Part shown: positions 1 through 12,600 of the stretch, piece after piece
How the letters are laid out: each line of letters starts with the position of its first letter
Position numbering within the stretch: the first letter of the stretch is position 1
NCBI GenBank assembly: GCA_963556255.1
Contig: OY744607.1
Coordinates: forward strand, 52,007,712-52,071,711
Length of the DNA: 64,000 nt
Source of the DNA: Allolobophora icterica
Lineage: Eukaryota; Annelida; Clitellata; Crassiclitellata; Lumbricidae
Direction of reading: 5' to 3'
Notes under the pieces: generated by a model
The model's database searches: none
Told to the model about the DNA's origin: nothing
Seen by the model: only the letters and a program-made list of their open reading frames with translations
Translations under genes and position numbers: made by a program

Positions 1-1101
1 AACCCAGTGTGACTCAAAGATGCCACAGCATACATCAGCCAGGATCAGTAAACCAACACTTCACTATTTATCTAACCTTTCCTGGAAAGGTGTCAATCAA
101 AGTAAAGCCAAAGACAAAATCTCTCCAAAGGTCGCAGACCCAACCGGTAACCAAAGTGATCCATTTATACATTGCATATCTATCGAGGAAAGTTAATGCA
201 AGATCAAATCAGCTGACAAATTTCTTTAACGTTAGCTGGTAGTAGTCAAAACAAAGCTAAGGTAATATTATGGCTTTAGTATGACCTAAAATCCATAAGA
301 TGTCCTCAGGCAGTCGCTAGATAATAATATTCATCACAGATAGCAGACTGAGGTCAAAGTTTACGTGCAAGACCTGAAATTTATGTAACTCCTTACACCA
401 AGTATGTATCTAAATATCAATACAGCTCCCGCTAATAACCTCTTAAAGGCATCAGATATGGCAAACATTCCTGCAGGTATACCAGAACCCTTCAAGCAAA
501 ATATTTTCTCAGATCGAACAGAGTTAAATCTCAAAACATCTGTAGAAGATGTCACTTGATCAGATAGAAGTTAAAAAGGCATAAACTTTAAATGTTCAAA
601 TATTCACATTAGTCTGGATCTGGCTTAAAGCATTAAGAAATGATTACTGCTCGTTGGACAAAACAACAAACACACCCCTAACTAATTTGATAAACCTGAA
701 AGATTACACACACCACAAATAAATTACACTACTGATAAAGTACACGATTACTCTGTCGTGGTTCATGAATACTTAGTAAAACACTAGACATTTTGTGAGC
801 AGCTCACATACAGACATCAACTTCCTCTCAATTTCCATAAATAAAACACAAAATTCAGAGATATAAATAGAGTAATAAACAGCAAAAAGATACTTACTGT
901 TTTCTGGCGACAAGAACCTAGACACCTGGATCAGACACACATCGTGATCGACCAAAAGCTAAGCACAGTTCATCTCTTAACTGCCACAATCTGAGTTCCG
1001 GAGATTAGCGGACATGAGAAAAACAGAAACGTTCTCCTACTTTACATTTTATCAGTCCTAGAAAACAAATGGATGAGGAAGACACGGCAGAATATACTTA
1101 C

Positions 1102-3386
1102 GAAGATCATGTCCGCTGGAAGTTTCAAGGCTGGAATTGGGACGAATGGTTCTTCGTACATCGATCCGGCATCTGTAACAATCAGATTAACAAACGCATT
1201 TTGTACTTCGCCTAAACCTTTATGCTACACGAACCAACCTTTAAGCACTTGTTAAGAATTTCAACAAATACAGTGTCATGCTGTAAACAGAAGCAGCTTA
1301 GGTAAATGTCACCAATTCTTGAATTTCATATAAAACCCACAATAGGAAGATTTCTGAAAAGTGAAAACCAAGCAGCCTACTTTTCATGAGCTTCAACCCT
1401 GAGACACTCCATCAAGATAAAGGGTTTTAAAATGTGTCCCAACACAAATCAACATCCGGCCTTCCCTTCCCTTGTCTCATACTGCCACAGAGCAACATGG
1501 AAGCTTTCGCCGTGGTCGGTCCCTCATACTTGAACAAGCTCCCAGATGAAATCTGCACAACTTTAGTTTCTTCCTTCATGCTTTGTCTCAATTTTGCAAG
1601 CAATTGAAGACCATCATTCTATTCAACCCACGGTCTTGTATTGAAGACCATCGTTCTATTCAACCACGGTCTTGTACTGAAGACCATCATTCTATTAAAC
1701 CACGGTCTTGTATTGAAGACCATTCTTCTATTCAACCATGGTCTTGTATTGAAGACCATTCTTCTATTCAACCATGGTCTTGTACTGAAGACCATCCTGC
1801 TATTCAACCATGGTCTTGTACTGAAGACCATCCTGCTATTCAACCACGGTCTTGTATTGAAGACCATCATTCTATTCAACCACGGTCTTGTATTGTCAAG
1901 TCAAGAGTAGCACTATTGCCTTTTCTTGAATGAGGTCCTCTGTAAGTAAGCACTTCCAAAATGGGAGGTCAAAGGAAGCTGTTTGATCGTTGGATTAGCT
2001 AGCCCTCAGTGGACAAACGATCAACTCTTCAACCTCAAGACTACGCCTCCGACCAGCATCTGTGGAGGCATGTAAAACTACCTTACCCACTTACTTTCAG
2101 CCCAGTTCACTGAGATTTCTGCATGAAAATGGGTGATTATAAGCACAGACGAGAACGCACAAGGCCATAAGCAATCATAGATTCCTACCTTGACCTTGTT
2201 GATCGCCGTTTGTGTCTTCGGCACCCGGAGTTTCATACTGAAACCCAACGGCCGCATAACTACCCGCGAAGCGTTCTTTACTCCTCTTCATCTCTTCCTC
2301 TGCAAACAAAAGCAGACATATGATGTCATCAAGAGCTGACCAGCAATTCATCACAGCATTCATAGCAATTCAGATTCTTTGCTGCCTGTTCACATGCTTC
2401 AACTGTTCAAAGTCAGTCAAGGAATTCTTTCAACATTCACGTTGCTTTTTTCCTAAGTGCTCTTATAAAGTATGTTTACTTGCAAATGTCTGTGTATTTA
2501 CTATAACTTCCTTACTTACGAATACTGGTTCCCTTTCTTGTAAACAGCTTTAAACAGCACCTTTTCAGAGGTGTCCCAACCGGACACCACACGACTATGA
2601 CTGAACAAAATGCTTTTCAAGCTCTAACAAAATAATATTGCAGTACTACTGGGTAAAGTGTTTAAAAGCATCAGAGTTACTGCAGCTGTAAGCAATACAG
2701 ATACATCACCACCTGTACTGCTCACAGGCACACAACTCTATTTTTACACCAGTCTGGGGAGTCTGATAAAAACAACCCAAACAAAACTACCAAAACAAGA
2801 ACAGAAAGACAAAATCTGCCTCACCTTCGAACATCAATTGCTCCTCATAGTCTGCAGTCAGTTCCAAGTAACGTTCCTCGTCGAGAAGGCGTTCCACCTG
2901 GCGTTCCTTCTCCGTTAACGGTTCCGAACGACTGCGAATGATGTCGGCATCATATTCCGTTAAGTCTGTCAGAAACGCACGCACATCGTACCTGCAAACA
3001 TCAAAAGTTGCGCTAAAGTTAATAGTTACCGATAACTTAACATATCTAATGCGGGGTCTACCCGAATCGCTGAATCCCCGAAAGCGACTAAACTGCAAAA
3101 TAAAACAATTGGGTGGCCATGTTGTTTACGCTTAGGCAAGTCTAGTCTAACCGATCAAATCCGTCGTTTAACGAATTAACCTTATCGTAAATCAAACAAT
3201 GTCTGAAACTAACCGGTCGATCATTAAATTATCCTCTCCATTCCACGGTATTAGGTATTTTCCCTGATCGATGAATAGCGCCTTTTCGTCGTCTCTGAAT
3301 ATCCTACTCCCGTATCCAAATACCAGAAGATCCTCCGGCTTTTCTTCGGGCACTTGTCGTAAGGCAGATTTTTTCTTCATCGCCAT
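1102..3386 (-). CDS. SFSWAP: SFSWAP-like splicing regulator, N-terminal part (4 exons, 3' part off window)
   Basis: Four exons on the minus strand: 3386-3214, 2991-2825, 2299-2189 and 1172-1102. All have GT-AG borders (GTTAGT, GTGAGG, GTAGGA and GTAAGT donors) and give one open frame of 174 codons with phases 2, 1, 1, 0. The start ATG (3386) begins MAMKKKSALRQ. Exon 1 encodes LLVFGYGSRIFRDDEKA and LIPWNGEDNLMIDR; exon 2 continues with LTEYDAD and DEERYLEL; exon 3 has GSYAAVGFQY; exon 4 has MYEEPFVPIPALKLP. This order matches the N-terminal DRY-EERY domain and following linker of vertebrate SFSWAP, a nuclear SR-like protein that regulates alternative splicing, including of its own transcript in the fly orthologue. 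The SURP modules and RS tail should lie to the left of the window. No convincing fifth exon was found in 1-1100. Intron 3 carries a minisatellite. Confidence 0.92.
1605..1895. repeat. 36-bp minisatellite, about 8 copies, each with a hairpin
   Basis: The unit GTCTTGTATTGAAGACCATT plus 16 further bases (TCTATTCAACC core) repeats every 36 bp. Each unit contains ATGGTCTT and AAGACCAT arms around a 6-base loop. Because 36 is a multiple of 3, several frames stay open on both strands, so the open frames here are repeat artefacts. It lies in SFSWAP intron 3. Confidence 0.9.
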
Positions 3387-3458
3387 TTCGCAAAGTTTAA
3401 TTAAGTTTTTGTCAGGAATTGATTTTTAATATCACCACGATGCTTCACAATATGTCAA

Positions 3459-3488
3459 CCGGAAATACAATGCCCATTGATCACGTGA
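3459..3488 (-). promoter_or_regulatory. Candidate SFSWAP proximal promoter sites (ETS-like CCGGAA and E-box CACGTGAC)
   Basis: CCGGAAAT (3459-3466) and TCACGTGACC (3481-3490) lie 70-105 bp upstream of the SFSWAP start codon. ETS and CACGTG boxes are common in TATA-less housekeeping promoters. The sites are read directly; the function is inferred from position only. Confidence 0.3.
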
Positions 3489-3635
3489 CCAGTGAGTAAA
3501 TATTCTAATGAATCATCACTCTTCTCTTGCGTAAAAAATTTAGATGACATTTTACTGTAATATTCATTTCTTAGTCCTTATAGGCATAGGGCCTAATTGT
3601 AAGGCCGAAACTTCCAAAATTGTAATCTATCTTCA

Positions 3636-3800
3636 AACTTCTAAAGCGCCACTCGAAGGCCAAGCGCAGGGCACCAGCCTATTCACGAGCGCAACGTCAA
3701 ATCAGAGTGGGTTTCCAGAGAGTAGTCCGAAAGAGGTCCGAGTGCGGTTTCCAGGAGGCCACAATCATCAAGAGAGGAAGCAGCAGTCAAGGCGGGTGTC
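3636..3800 (+). repeat. SINE-like repeat, family C
   Basis: It opens TTCTAAAGCGCCACT, then GGCACCAGCCTATTCACGAG and GGTTTCCAGAGAGT. Related stretches occur at 62095-62215 and, shorter, at 11635-11695 and 18150-18220. No coding potential is seen. Confidence 0.55.
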
Positions 3801-3854
3801 GTTTAGGGCGAGAAGAATTGGAAGGCGTTACTCAAAAGCAAAGCGCAATACCCC

Positions 3855-4096
3855 CAGTTGCGGTTCTAGAGTTTTTGTAATGAAGGGGAGGTGGCCAAAA
3901 AGTCTAATGAGAATTAAGCATTAGGAGATTAGGAGGCTTTGTTGCCAAAAAACATCGTAGGCAATAGGCTATGTGGCTAATTAAACGTTAGACTGGGGGA
4001 GGTGGGATAAAATGCGTATAGGGGGCTCACAAGAACGAGGGGGCTAACTTTCCAGCTAGGGGCTACAGATTCCTAGCCCCGGTAAAACCGCCACTG
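3855..4096. mobile_element. hAT-type MITE with near-perfect 8-bp TSD
   Basis: The left end CAGTTGCGGTT and right end AACCGCCACTG are imperfect inverted repeats. The flanks AATACCCC (3847-3854) and AATACTCC (4097-4104) match at 7 of 8 bases, as expected for an aged hAT target duplication. No transposase remains in the 242 bp. Confidence 0.65.
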
Positions 4097-4104
4097 AATA
4101 CTCC

Positions 4105-5493
<1,389 letters not shown>

Positions 5494-5945
5494 TTGTTTA
5501 TCCCAGACGGACCAGACTGCATGTCATGGCGAGAACACGATGAATTCGATGCAGCAGATGATTGACACGTGTTCTCTCTGGGAGTAGGCCTATCGGAAGC
5601 TTGACGTGACGTCATCGTAATTGCAAATTTCTATAACGCCACGGAAAGAGAAAAAGAGAGGCGCTCCCACGATCGGACAGAGTGGTCTTCATGCGCTTGC
5701 TGAAAAGAGATTGAGGAGTTCATGTCGCAGGTTGCCAAACACTGGCAGACAACCTATTCCAGAAGGAGCTATGCCCTCAACTCTGGCCTCACCCCAGCGT
5801 TGGAGACGCTACAAAAGGAAATTACTTGGGCCACTGCCCGTACTCTTGCTCAGACTGGCAGTGCCAGTCCCAAGCGTGGTTAAAGGAGGAAGGCGACGTC
5901 AACGGCCCTGGCAGCCATGAAATGTCGTTTTAAACCGGATGTAAC

Positions 5946-6559
5946 CAGTGGCGACGATCTTGTCTGAGAGGTGGGGGGGGGTGCAAAGTCGGCCACGATC
6001 TCGTCGACGACCGGTTTTGGAAAATCTTGTCCCCAAAAAAAGTTTTTCTGCCACTTCATCTCCGAAAAACTTCGCTTTCATCTCCGAAATATGTTGATGA
6101 CCTTTTTTTAGTCCTTCACCTATTTTTACAACTTTTTCTTACACTTATCCTCTTTTTTCCGCACTGCTTTACTTTATTCCCCACTTTCACCAATTCGTCT
6201 CCACAAAATATTGATTTCATCTCGAAAAAAAGTTGATGACCTTTTTTTTAGTCATTCGCCACCTTTTACAACGTTTTCCCATCTCCCAGCAATAACACTT
6301 TTCTTTTTCTCATTTCTTCGTCTAAAAGATTTTAACTTTTTTGACGAATTCCTTCTTCTTTCTCATAATTTTGGGGGGGACACTTCTCCTAAAAAAATTT
6401 ATTTTTCCCTCGTCTGGTAAAAAAACCCTCACTCGCAATTACATTTCTCCGCCTTTTTTGGTGTTTCTTCCAAATGTGGGGGGGGGGTGGGAAATGCATG
6501 GAGTGTCCCCCCACTCTTAAAGGCGGGGGGACATGTCCCCCCCTAGATCGCCGCCCATG
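5946..6559. mobile_element. hAT-type MITE with perfect TSD GATGTAAC
   Basis: It starts CAGTGGCGACGATCTTG and ends with the complement of CATGGGCGGCGATCTAG. An identical 8-bp direct repeat GATGTAAC flanks it at 5938-5945 and 6560-6567. The interior is pyrimidine-rich on this strand with runs of T and G, and carries no transposase. The 232-bp element at 21679-21910 belongs to the same family. Confidence 0.88.
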
Positions 6560-6673
6560 GATGTAACTGATAATAAACGATGAAGAGTACCGAAGACGAG
6601 TTTGAGTCTGAAATTATTCGATGTTGCATTGACTGGACAAGAAATCGTGAAAAACATGAGGCCTACATCATTT

Positions 6674-6702
6674 CCAGCGTATATCGTATAGATATACGCT
6701 GG
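6674..6702. repeat. Perfect 12-bp inverted repeat
   Basis: CCAGCGTATATC and GATATACGCTGG flank the loop GTATA. It stands in otherwise featureless DNA between two MITEs. Confidence 0.8.
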
Positions 6703-7001
6703 TTCCGTGTCCTTCGAGCATCTCTCACGACTGTGTCGTGCAATGTATACGGTATACCTATACTCGACCCAAAACATTTGATCAGAAAGCATGCATTGAC
6801 AAAAACGGGAAAAGCGGCGTTTACGAAAAAATCACAGTTTAGAACATCACGCTAACTTTTTAGACTTAAAATGCTATGCCGTGTTTTTGTAACCCTTGAT
6901 TAGAATTGTTCATTTCCGCAGTGCCAGAAGCTAATGCATGGCGAGATTTGCGGCTGCAGAAGAACTGGTAGGTTATAACCAGAGGTTAAAGTGGTTTGGG
7001 T

Positions 7002-8584
7002 TAGAGCCCTGCGCCGGCCGCGCCGCGCCGCCGCCGCCGACATTTCGTGGGTACCGCCGCCGCCGATTTTTTTTGTCGGCGCGCCGCCGCCGCCGCCGCC
7101 GACAATCTGTCGGCGCGCCGCCGATGCCAGTTTGATACTCTTAATTATTATTGTTGCATTTTTTATGTTTTCAATGATATTGCAAAGATAAGCACACTAT
7201 TCTCAGAAATGGCACTTTGATTGGTAGGAACTCGTATGTTAATGAAGAAGATAAAGAGTGATCATTGCTGATTACAATGTTTGTGGTCTTTATCTTGATA
7301 CCAAGAATGCATTGGCTTCCTGACTAAATTCCTTTTCTTTATACTTAGATGATCTTGTCTTTGTGCCATGATACACACAGTCATTTAAAGCGATATCTTG
7401 TTACAAGTAGCCATTGTTTTGATACATCTGTTCCTGTTGTCATTTCCTTAATACCTTGACAGCAAAAGCAATATGCAATGCATGTCTTTGTATGTGTACT
7501 ACAGTACTACAGTATTCCCTCATTCGTTATCTTCATGTTGAATAGCTTCTATAACTTATTGATTGCAGTCTTTGATGTCTGTGGTCTTATTACAATGGTG
7601 TAAATTTTTGGCTTAATGCTGTAAGTTTAGAGGAGTTTATAAGTGCTATTAATATCAAGATATTTTAACTAATTCCTGCAGAAGGGAATGAAACATTGAT
7701 TAATACTTTTGGCTGGAATCTATTCAGGTAAACAGAATCAGTTGAAACAGGTTTTGACTTAGTACGTATAGTATCAAGAATAGTCTTTATCAGTTTAGTC
7801 TGATACAAACAATTGATGGTCTATATATATGGATACCTTAAATGGCGTGGCACCAATTCAAACGGGCAGCAGACCACCTGGTAAATTCATTGAAAAATTA
7901 ACAGGAGTGAGGCCACTCGGCCAGTGTATATTACCATAGGAAAACGTATATTTACATTTAACTTCATGGCTTGAAGGCAGCCTCACTTACTGGGAGGATG
8001 TGTTATCCAGCATCTGCCATGTGACTTGATGTGTAGGCCAAAGTGTATTCATGCAATATGCAAATGCATGTTGCTCCATCTGATTACAATTTGCCAATAC
8101 CTATACAGATGTACAGCGTAATTAAGGATGTTCATATTTTTAAGGCAAATGTCTGAAGGTGTCTTCTCTCTCACTCCGTTTATATGTAGTTGAGCTTCAG
8201 TGTGATGGAGTGGCTTTAGAGAACTTGTCCCTCTTGACTGGTCACAGGACCAATGGCTGTTCAACTCTCATAGTGACTCACATGGGCGTCCGGAGGAGGG
8301 GCAAGGAGATACCCCTCCCGGATTGGTGAATAGATTTTCCATGCAAAAAGTCATTTTGGCCCCCCTGGAAAAATTCCTGCGATGCCCATGGTGACTCATG
8401 TTTATGACTTGGGCACGCCGCGCCGCGCCGCGCCGACGCCGACATTTTGTGGACGCCGCCGCCGCCGATTTTTGTTCGTCGGCGCGCCGCCGCCGCCGAT
8501 TTTTGTTCGTCGGCGCGCCGCCGCCGCCGACCAAATATGACCGGCGCGCCGCCGCCGACACTATAACGTCGGCGCAGGGCTCTA
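7002..8584. mobile_element. hAT-type non-autonomous element with GC-rich termini, TSD GTTTGGGT
   Basis: The terminal inverted repeat TAGAGCCCTGCGCC is present at both ends, and the 8-bp duplication GTTTGGGT is perfect (6994-7001 and 8585-8592). Just inside each end are 100-170 bp of GCCGCCGCC and GGCGCGCCGCC blocks separated by short T-rich spacers, while the 1.2-kb middle is AT-rich. There is no transposase. A 125-bp internal stretch (7831-7960) recurs at 57207-57345. Confidence 0.88.
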
Positions 8585-8932
8585 GTTTGGGTGAGCAGTG
8601 GGAACGCCAAAGCAGAGTTTTATTGGAACGCATGCATTACCAGGGTTCTTGCCTTGTGAGCAGTGGGAACGCAAGCAACGAATTTCGAGAGCAGTGGGAA
8701 CGCCGTTCCCACGCGTTCCCACCCACTTTAAACCCTGGCTATAACGTAGGCCTACGGTCTGCATGGGTATACATGTATAACGTATTCGTTCATTATCACA
8801 GATCTCTAAATCAGTCTTCAGAACGCTTGGTGTATACCTTCGCGAGGACGAATTATTGTAAATTTGACACCAATAGGCCTACACAGAGGCGTCTACACCA
8901 TAGAAACCTTGGTGAAAATGCTCCATCCAAGA
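8585..8932. other. Short direct repeats of GAGCAGTGGGAACGC, no gene seen
   Basis: The motif appears three times between 8592 and 8705 at irregular spacing, followed by inverted GTTCCCAC copies. Beyond that nothing is recognised. Confidence 0.5.
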
Positions 8933-9257
8933 AATATGGGCAGAGCCGTTTTAAGGAGTTTGGGGGCCCTAGGCACAACCCGCACAAACCCTAAATAACC
9001 TTAAACGTAATCCGATTTCCGTCTCAATATCTCAGTCTCAGATACTGAGTATTGCATTAGTGCATTGTACGTGCATATGTGTCATTTTGTTAAATTTATT
9101 AATATAGTATACTGTTACTAAACTCATAATAACACAGCTAACACATCAATCTTTGTACTACAAGTGTAAAATAAAAGTTTAGTTTAACATACTTTACAGT
9201 TTCCATTGTTTATTTGTTATACAAACTGAAAGTGTGATTATAATGAGTAGGCCTACA

Positions 9258-9457
9258 CAGGGGCGTAACTTTGGTCTAAAAAGTGGGGGGTACAAACTTC
9301 TTATATACATGAAGCAAGGCGGAGATTGCGATCTCCAGGAAAGCACAGTAATAAAATATTCATTGACATCGGTCAAAAAGTGGGGGGTACGGTACCCCCC
9401 ACTCCAAAAAGTGGGGGGTACGGGTACCCCTCGTACCCCCCACAAATTACGCCTATG
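9258..9457. mobile_element. 200-bp hAT-type MITE nested in hAT family 1
   Basis: It starts CAGGGGCGTAACTTTGG and ends with the complement of CATAGGCGTAATTTGTG. The TSD GGCCTACA is perfect (9250-9257, 9458-9465). Repeated GTGGGGGGTAC blocks occur inside. The same insertion is present at the same place in the second copy, so it predates the spread of the family. Confidence 0.88.
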
Positions 9458-9595
9458 GGCCTACATGTTTGCTATGCATGTATTGTGACTTTGTAACGAC
9501 AGTTTCTTACAAACATCGCTTTCGTGTTTTGCTCTGAGCAAAGTCTTTTATAACATCATCGAAATTCAAAGACTCCAACACATCTGATTCTATGC

Positions 9596-9784
9596 TCATG
9601 ACATCATACGTTTGCGAAGCTCGTTCTTGATTAATTTAAGTTTTGAGAAAGAACGTTCACCCGTACAGTTTGTCACCATCATTGACAGAAAGATTGATGA
9701 CCCATCGTTGTTGTTGAAAACAAGCGACAGACAAAGCAATACACAGACTTCTGCGATGGAGAAAAGAGCAGCCACTCGCGACAA
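9596..9784 (-). pseudogene. hAT transposase C-terminal (dimerisation) remnant
   Basis: The minus strand encodes GERSFSKLKLIKNELRKRM, the conserved hATC signature of hAT transposases. The flanking frames are broken, and no DDE core or BED finger is recognisable in the element. It is a relic, not an active enzyme. Confidence 0.75.
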
Positions 9785-11376
9785 ACTGATTCACCATTTC
9801 GCAGTTCAGACGGAAACAGGAATCAGTTAAGCAACGTCTATGTAACTTATCTCCCGTTCGATACACGCGTTGAGTCGTACTAAAGTCAGATTCTGTATGC
9901 TGGCAACTAGCAGGACCTTTACGAATCCAATAAGATCGCAATTCCTCCGTGATTGGACTCCATAGCCTAAGGCTGCATCAGTTGGATAGTCAGCTGACTC
10001 CGCAGGGCTTACATCTTGCGAAATAGGCTTCGAATTTTGGTGTTGTGACAACATCTGTACTTTCGACTGGTAGACCATCATCTTGCAGCGACAATAACTG
10101 TTCATCTTTATCGCAAACAATGACATCAGTAGACGAGTAAGACAACGTAAGAGTATCTTACGTCTCAACAATGTCGGACTGCGATGATGATGATTGTGTT
10201 TTCTGACTTTGAAAAAAAGAAGATACTTTTGGATGTTTGTTCGACATTTCAATTTCAGTTGCTTCATTTTTTCTCTTCGCGGCACCACAATTTTAATTTC
10301 TACGCATTTCTGATGAGTTGTCTGATATTTCGTTTAATTGATCGTCTAGTGATAATTGGCCAAAAGTTGCAAATCGGTTTACCGTGAACGACGGTGATAA
10401 CTGACAATCAGAATCTTTATCTGCATAACAAAAAGGGTAGAAACTATCAAAAAACCTCAACCTTATACATTGGAGGAGGTGGAAATGAAGTGATTTTGTT
10501 AAGTTAAATAAGTTTGCCAAGTTCACTACCGACTCAGTACCGAGCGTCGACACGCCAACATCATTCTATTTATCCTATTAACAGGCTATTAGCAGTGAAA
10601 GTATTTACGGGCAGCAGTTCGTACATGAGATTCAAAAGTTTGAAGCCGTGGCCACGAGTGCATCGGTACACAGAGCGCATAAGCACCTCGGTACTATCAA
10701 TCTCTGGGGCACCTCAATTAAGTAACTTTGTATCAAGTGAAAAGGTCAAGTTTAAGGTGCCTTGACTGCGAAATTTGATACGCTTTTTCCCTTTTTATAA
10801 TTTAAAGTTTAAAACAATTTTAAAAAATGACTAGATTATAATTATAGGACAGAGAGAGATTTAATATTAAAAATTAATATTAACTTACCAAGACATAAAA
10901 ATTCCTTGAACAGCGTTGTGAAAACGCAGACAAATGAAAACAAACATAATAGCCAATAGCCTACAGCAAGTTGTGCGCCATCGTCGCCATGCGTTAAAAT
11001 TATTAATTTATTTCTATAGCGCTCTGATTTTATTACCAATAATTATATTTAACTAAAAATGCAGACCGCAGACAGTTGTTTTAAAAAAATAATAAAAATG
11101 TGTTATTGTTCTTACTTTACTTTGCAGAATTGTTACTTGTTGGAACAGAACTTATAATATTGTTTTTGTTTCTGGGCCGCCGCGGGGCCCCCCGCTGCGC
11201 GGGGCCCTAGGCCCGGGCCTCGCGTGCCTATGCCTTAAAACGGCACTGAATATGGGAGAGATCTGCAGTGTGTGCCACCATTTTAGGGGAGCGCGAAGGA
11301 AGGGGGAGGGGAAAGAAGAGCGGGAAAGGGGAAGTTGCTCCAATGACCTAAGGGGGATAGACGCCCCCTGTACGTA

Positions 11377-11457
11377 GACTCGTAGAGGGATTCGATCCCT
11401 GGACACTGACGTTGACGGAAAGAGGATCACGTGGTTTGCCATTGCGCCATCCACCAT
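11377..11457 (-). repeat. tRNA-like SINE head
   Basis: The minus strand reads GGTGGATGGCGCAATGG (A-box-like), then GGGATCGAATCCC (B-box-like). It is probably a tRNA-derived SINE fragment rather than a working tRNA, since the arms do not pair fully. Confidence 0.5.
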
Positions 11458-11617
11458 CGGTGGGGCATCGAGTAGCTGTTAACTGGGGAAGAGTTTCACG
11501 AAACGGGCAATGGTCGGTCGGGTTCCCATGGCATTCTTCAACAGATCGAAGATCGACCGTCTCCTGAATTAGCTTATACGTGGATGATGCCTATCCAGAG
11601 ACGGCGATTTTGTTTCG

Positions 11618-11815
11618 TAATCGTAATCTCTAAACGTCTAAAGCGCCACTGGAAGACCAAGCGCAGGGCACCAGCCTATTCACGAGTGCTGTACAAGTGT
11701 ACGTTATCAAATTGTCCAAAGTCTCTATAGCATACGCAGTGGCGTGGGGTAGATTCGAAACTTGACCCTCCATGCAGTTATAAGGCACCGAACACACCGA
11801 TGCACCATCTCGTCC
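11618..11815 (-). repeat. tRNA-derived SINE, family A, copy 1
   Basis: The minus-strand head has GTGCCTTATAACTGCATGG and TTTCGAATCTACCCCACGCC, matching the copies at 19562-19783 and 59312-59470. The 3' side carries the AAGCGCCACTGGAAG tail shared with family C. Confidence 0.6.
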
Positions 11816-11856
11816 CCACAGGTGGGAGGACACTTTTGAACTGGGTCAACATTTTT

Positions 11857-12297
11857 ACCTCTTTTTCTGTGCACGAAAATGCGTTATAAAGGCACAGGGC
11901 ATGCCACTTTGTAACGGCATGTAGGTCTAGTTTCATCATAATTACATGCAAACTAATTCAAGTCTATAAAGCTATTATTGATTTTTATTAGTTATAACAC
12001 TTTGCTATAGGCCTATAGTGCGAAACAATATAAACAGAATAATAATAACAAAACTCGTTAATTTTTGTTAGTTGCTGGGGGCAACGTGTTGACTTGTAAG
12101 CTGCCTAATCTCAGTGGTCAAGTTCCTACTTGGCAATTATTTAACAAAAAAAGCAATTAAAAAGGTTTCTTTAAAAATCAGAGGGTAACTGTATACTGGT
12201 GTTCCGGGGTTCCCTCACTGTTAAAGGTGGAGGGGACTTGTCCCACTCGTCCCCCCGGATCGCCGCTCTTGTACCTCTTGTACTTTTAATGGCAATT
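11857..12297. other. AT-rich intergenic DNA with a partial MITE end
   Basis: A GGGGACTTGTCCC and GATCGCCGCTC stretch near 12225-12270 resembles one end of the 5946-6559 MITE family. The other end was not found. No gene is seen. Confidence 0.4.
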
Positions 12298-12600
12298 AGC
12301 AACTTCTATAGCGCCGGTGTTTAATGCACAGGGTTTCAACCGATGGTGCACCAAAACCAAGCCAACATCCAGAAGATCAGTCCGCTAAGAGAGACAGACA
12401 GACAGACAGACAGAGACAAAGAGACAGACCGACAGACAGACAGAGGAAACCTGTGGTGGATAAACAATTTGAATAGTCTTAGATTGAGAACGAAATGAAG
12501 TGATGCAGCAGAACGGACAGCTACAGGAAGAGAGAAACTAAGCAGAAGGGACAGATGCAGGGAGACAATTCCAAAATCCAGGCTCAGCAACTGAAAACCT
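12298..12600 (-). pseudogene. LINE 3' end (family F), minus strand
   Basis: Its tail ACTTCTATAGCGCCGGTG and ATCAACCGATGG-like block recur at 14262, 35118, 49260-49320 and 51121-51385. Inside, the minus strand translates to LPVAVRSAASLHFVL followed by FKLFIHHRFP, resembling the C-terminus of CR1/L2-like LINE ORF2 proteins. A short GACA run interrupts it. Confidence 0.6.

Larger units (their letters stand above)
8941..11248. mobile_element. hAT element family 1, copy 1 (2308 bp), TSD AATATGGG
   Basis: The ends are CAGAGCCGTTTTAAGG and the complement of CAGTGCCGTTTTAAGG. The perfect 8-bp duplication AATATGGG lies at 8933-8940 and 11249-11256. The element keeps only a degraded transposase on the minus strand and a GC-rich right subterminal hairpin zone near 11172-11220. 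It is almost identical over its whole length to 42515-44820, so both copies moved recently, presumably with transposase supplied in trans. Confidence 0.95.

Noticed and set aside
361..955. Possible fifth SFSWAP exon (minus frames with DVLRFNS or VSRFLSPEN)
   Set aside because: Splice-like borders exist, but the residues do not align with the SURP region expected next.
1583..1933. 116- and 89-residue repetitive proteins
   Set aside because: Open frames exist on both strands only because the 36-bp minisatellite is a multiple of three.
12200..12275. Second copy of the 5946-6559 MITE
   Set aside because: Only one end is visible. A TACCTCTT direct repeat at 11858 is followed by sequence unlike the family's TIR.
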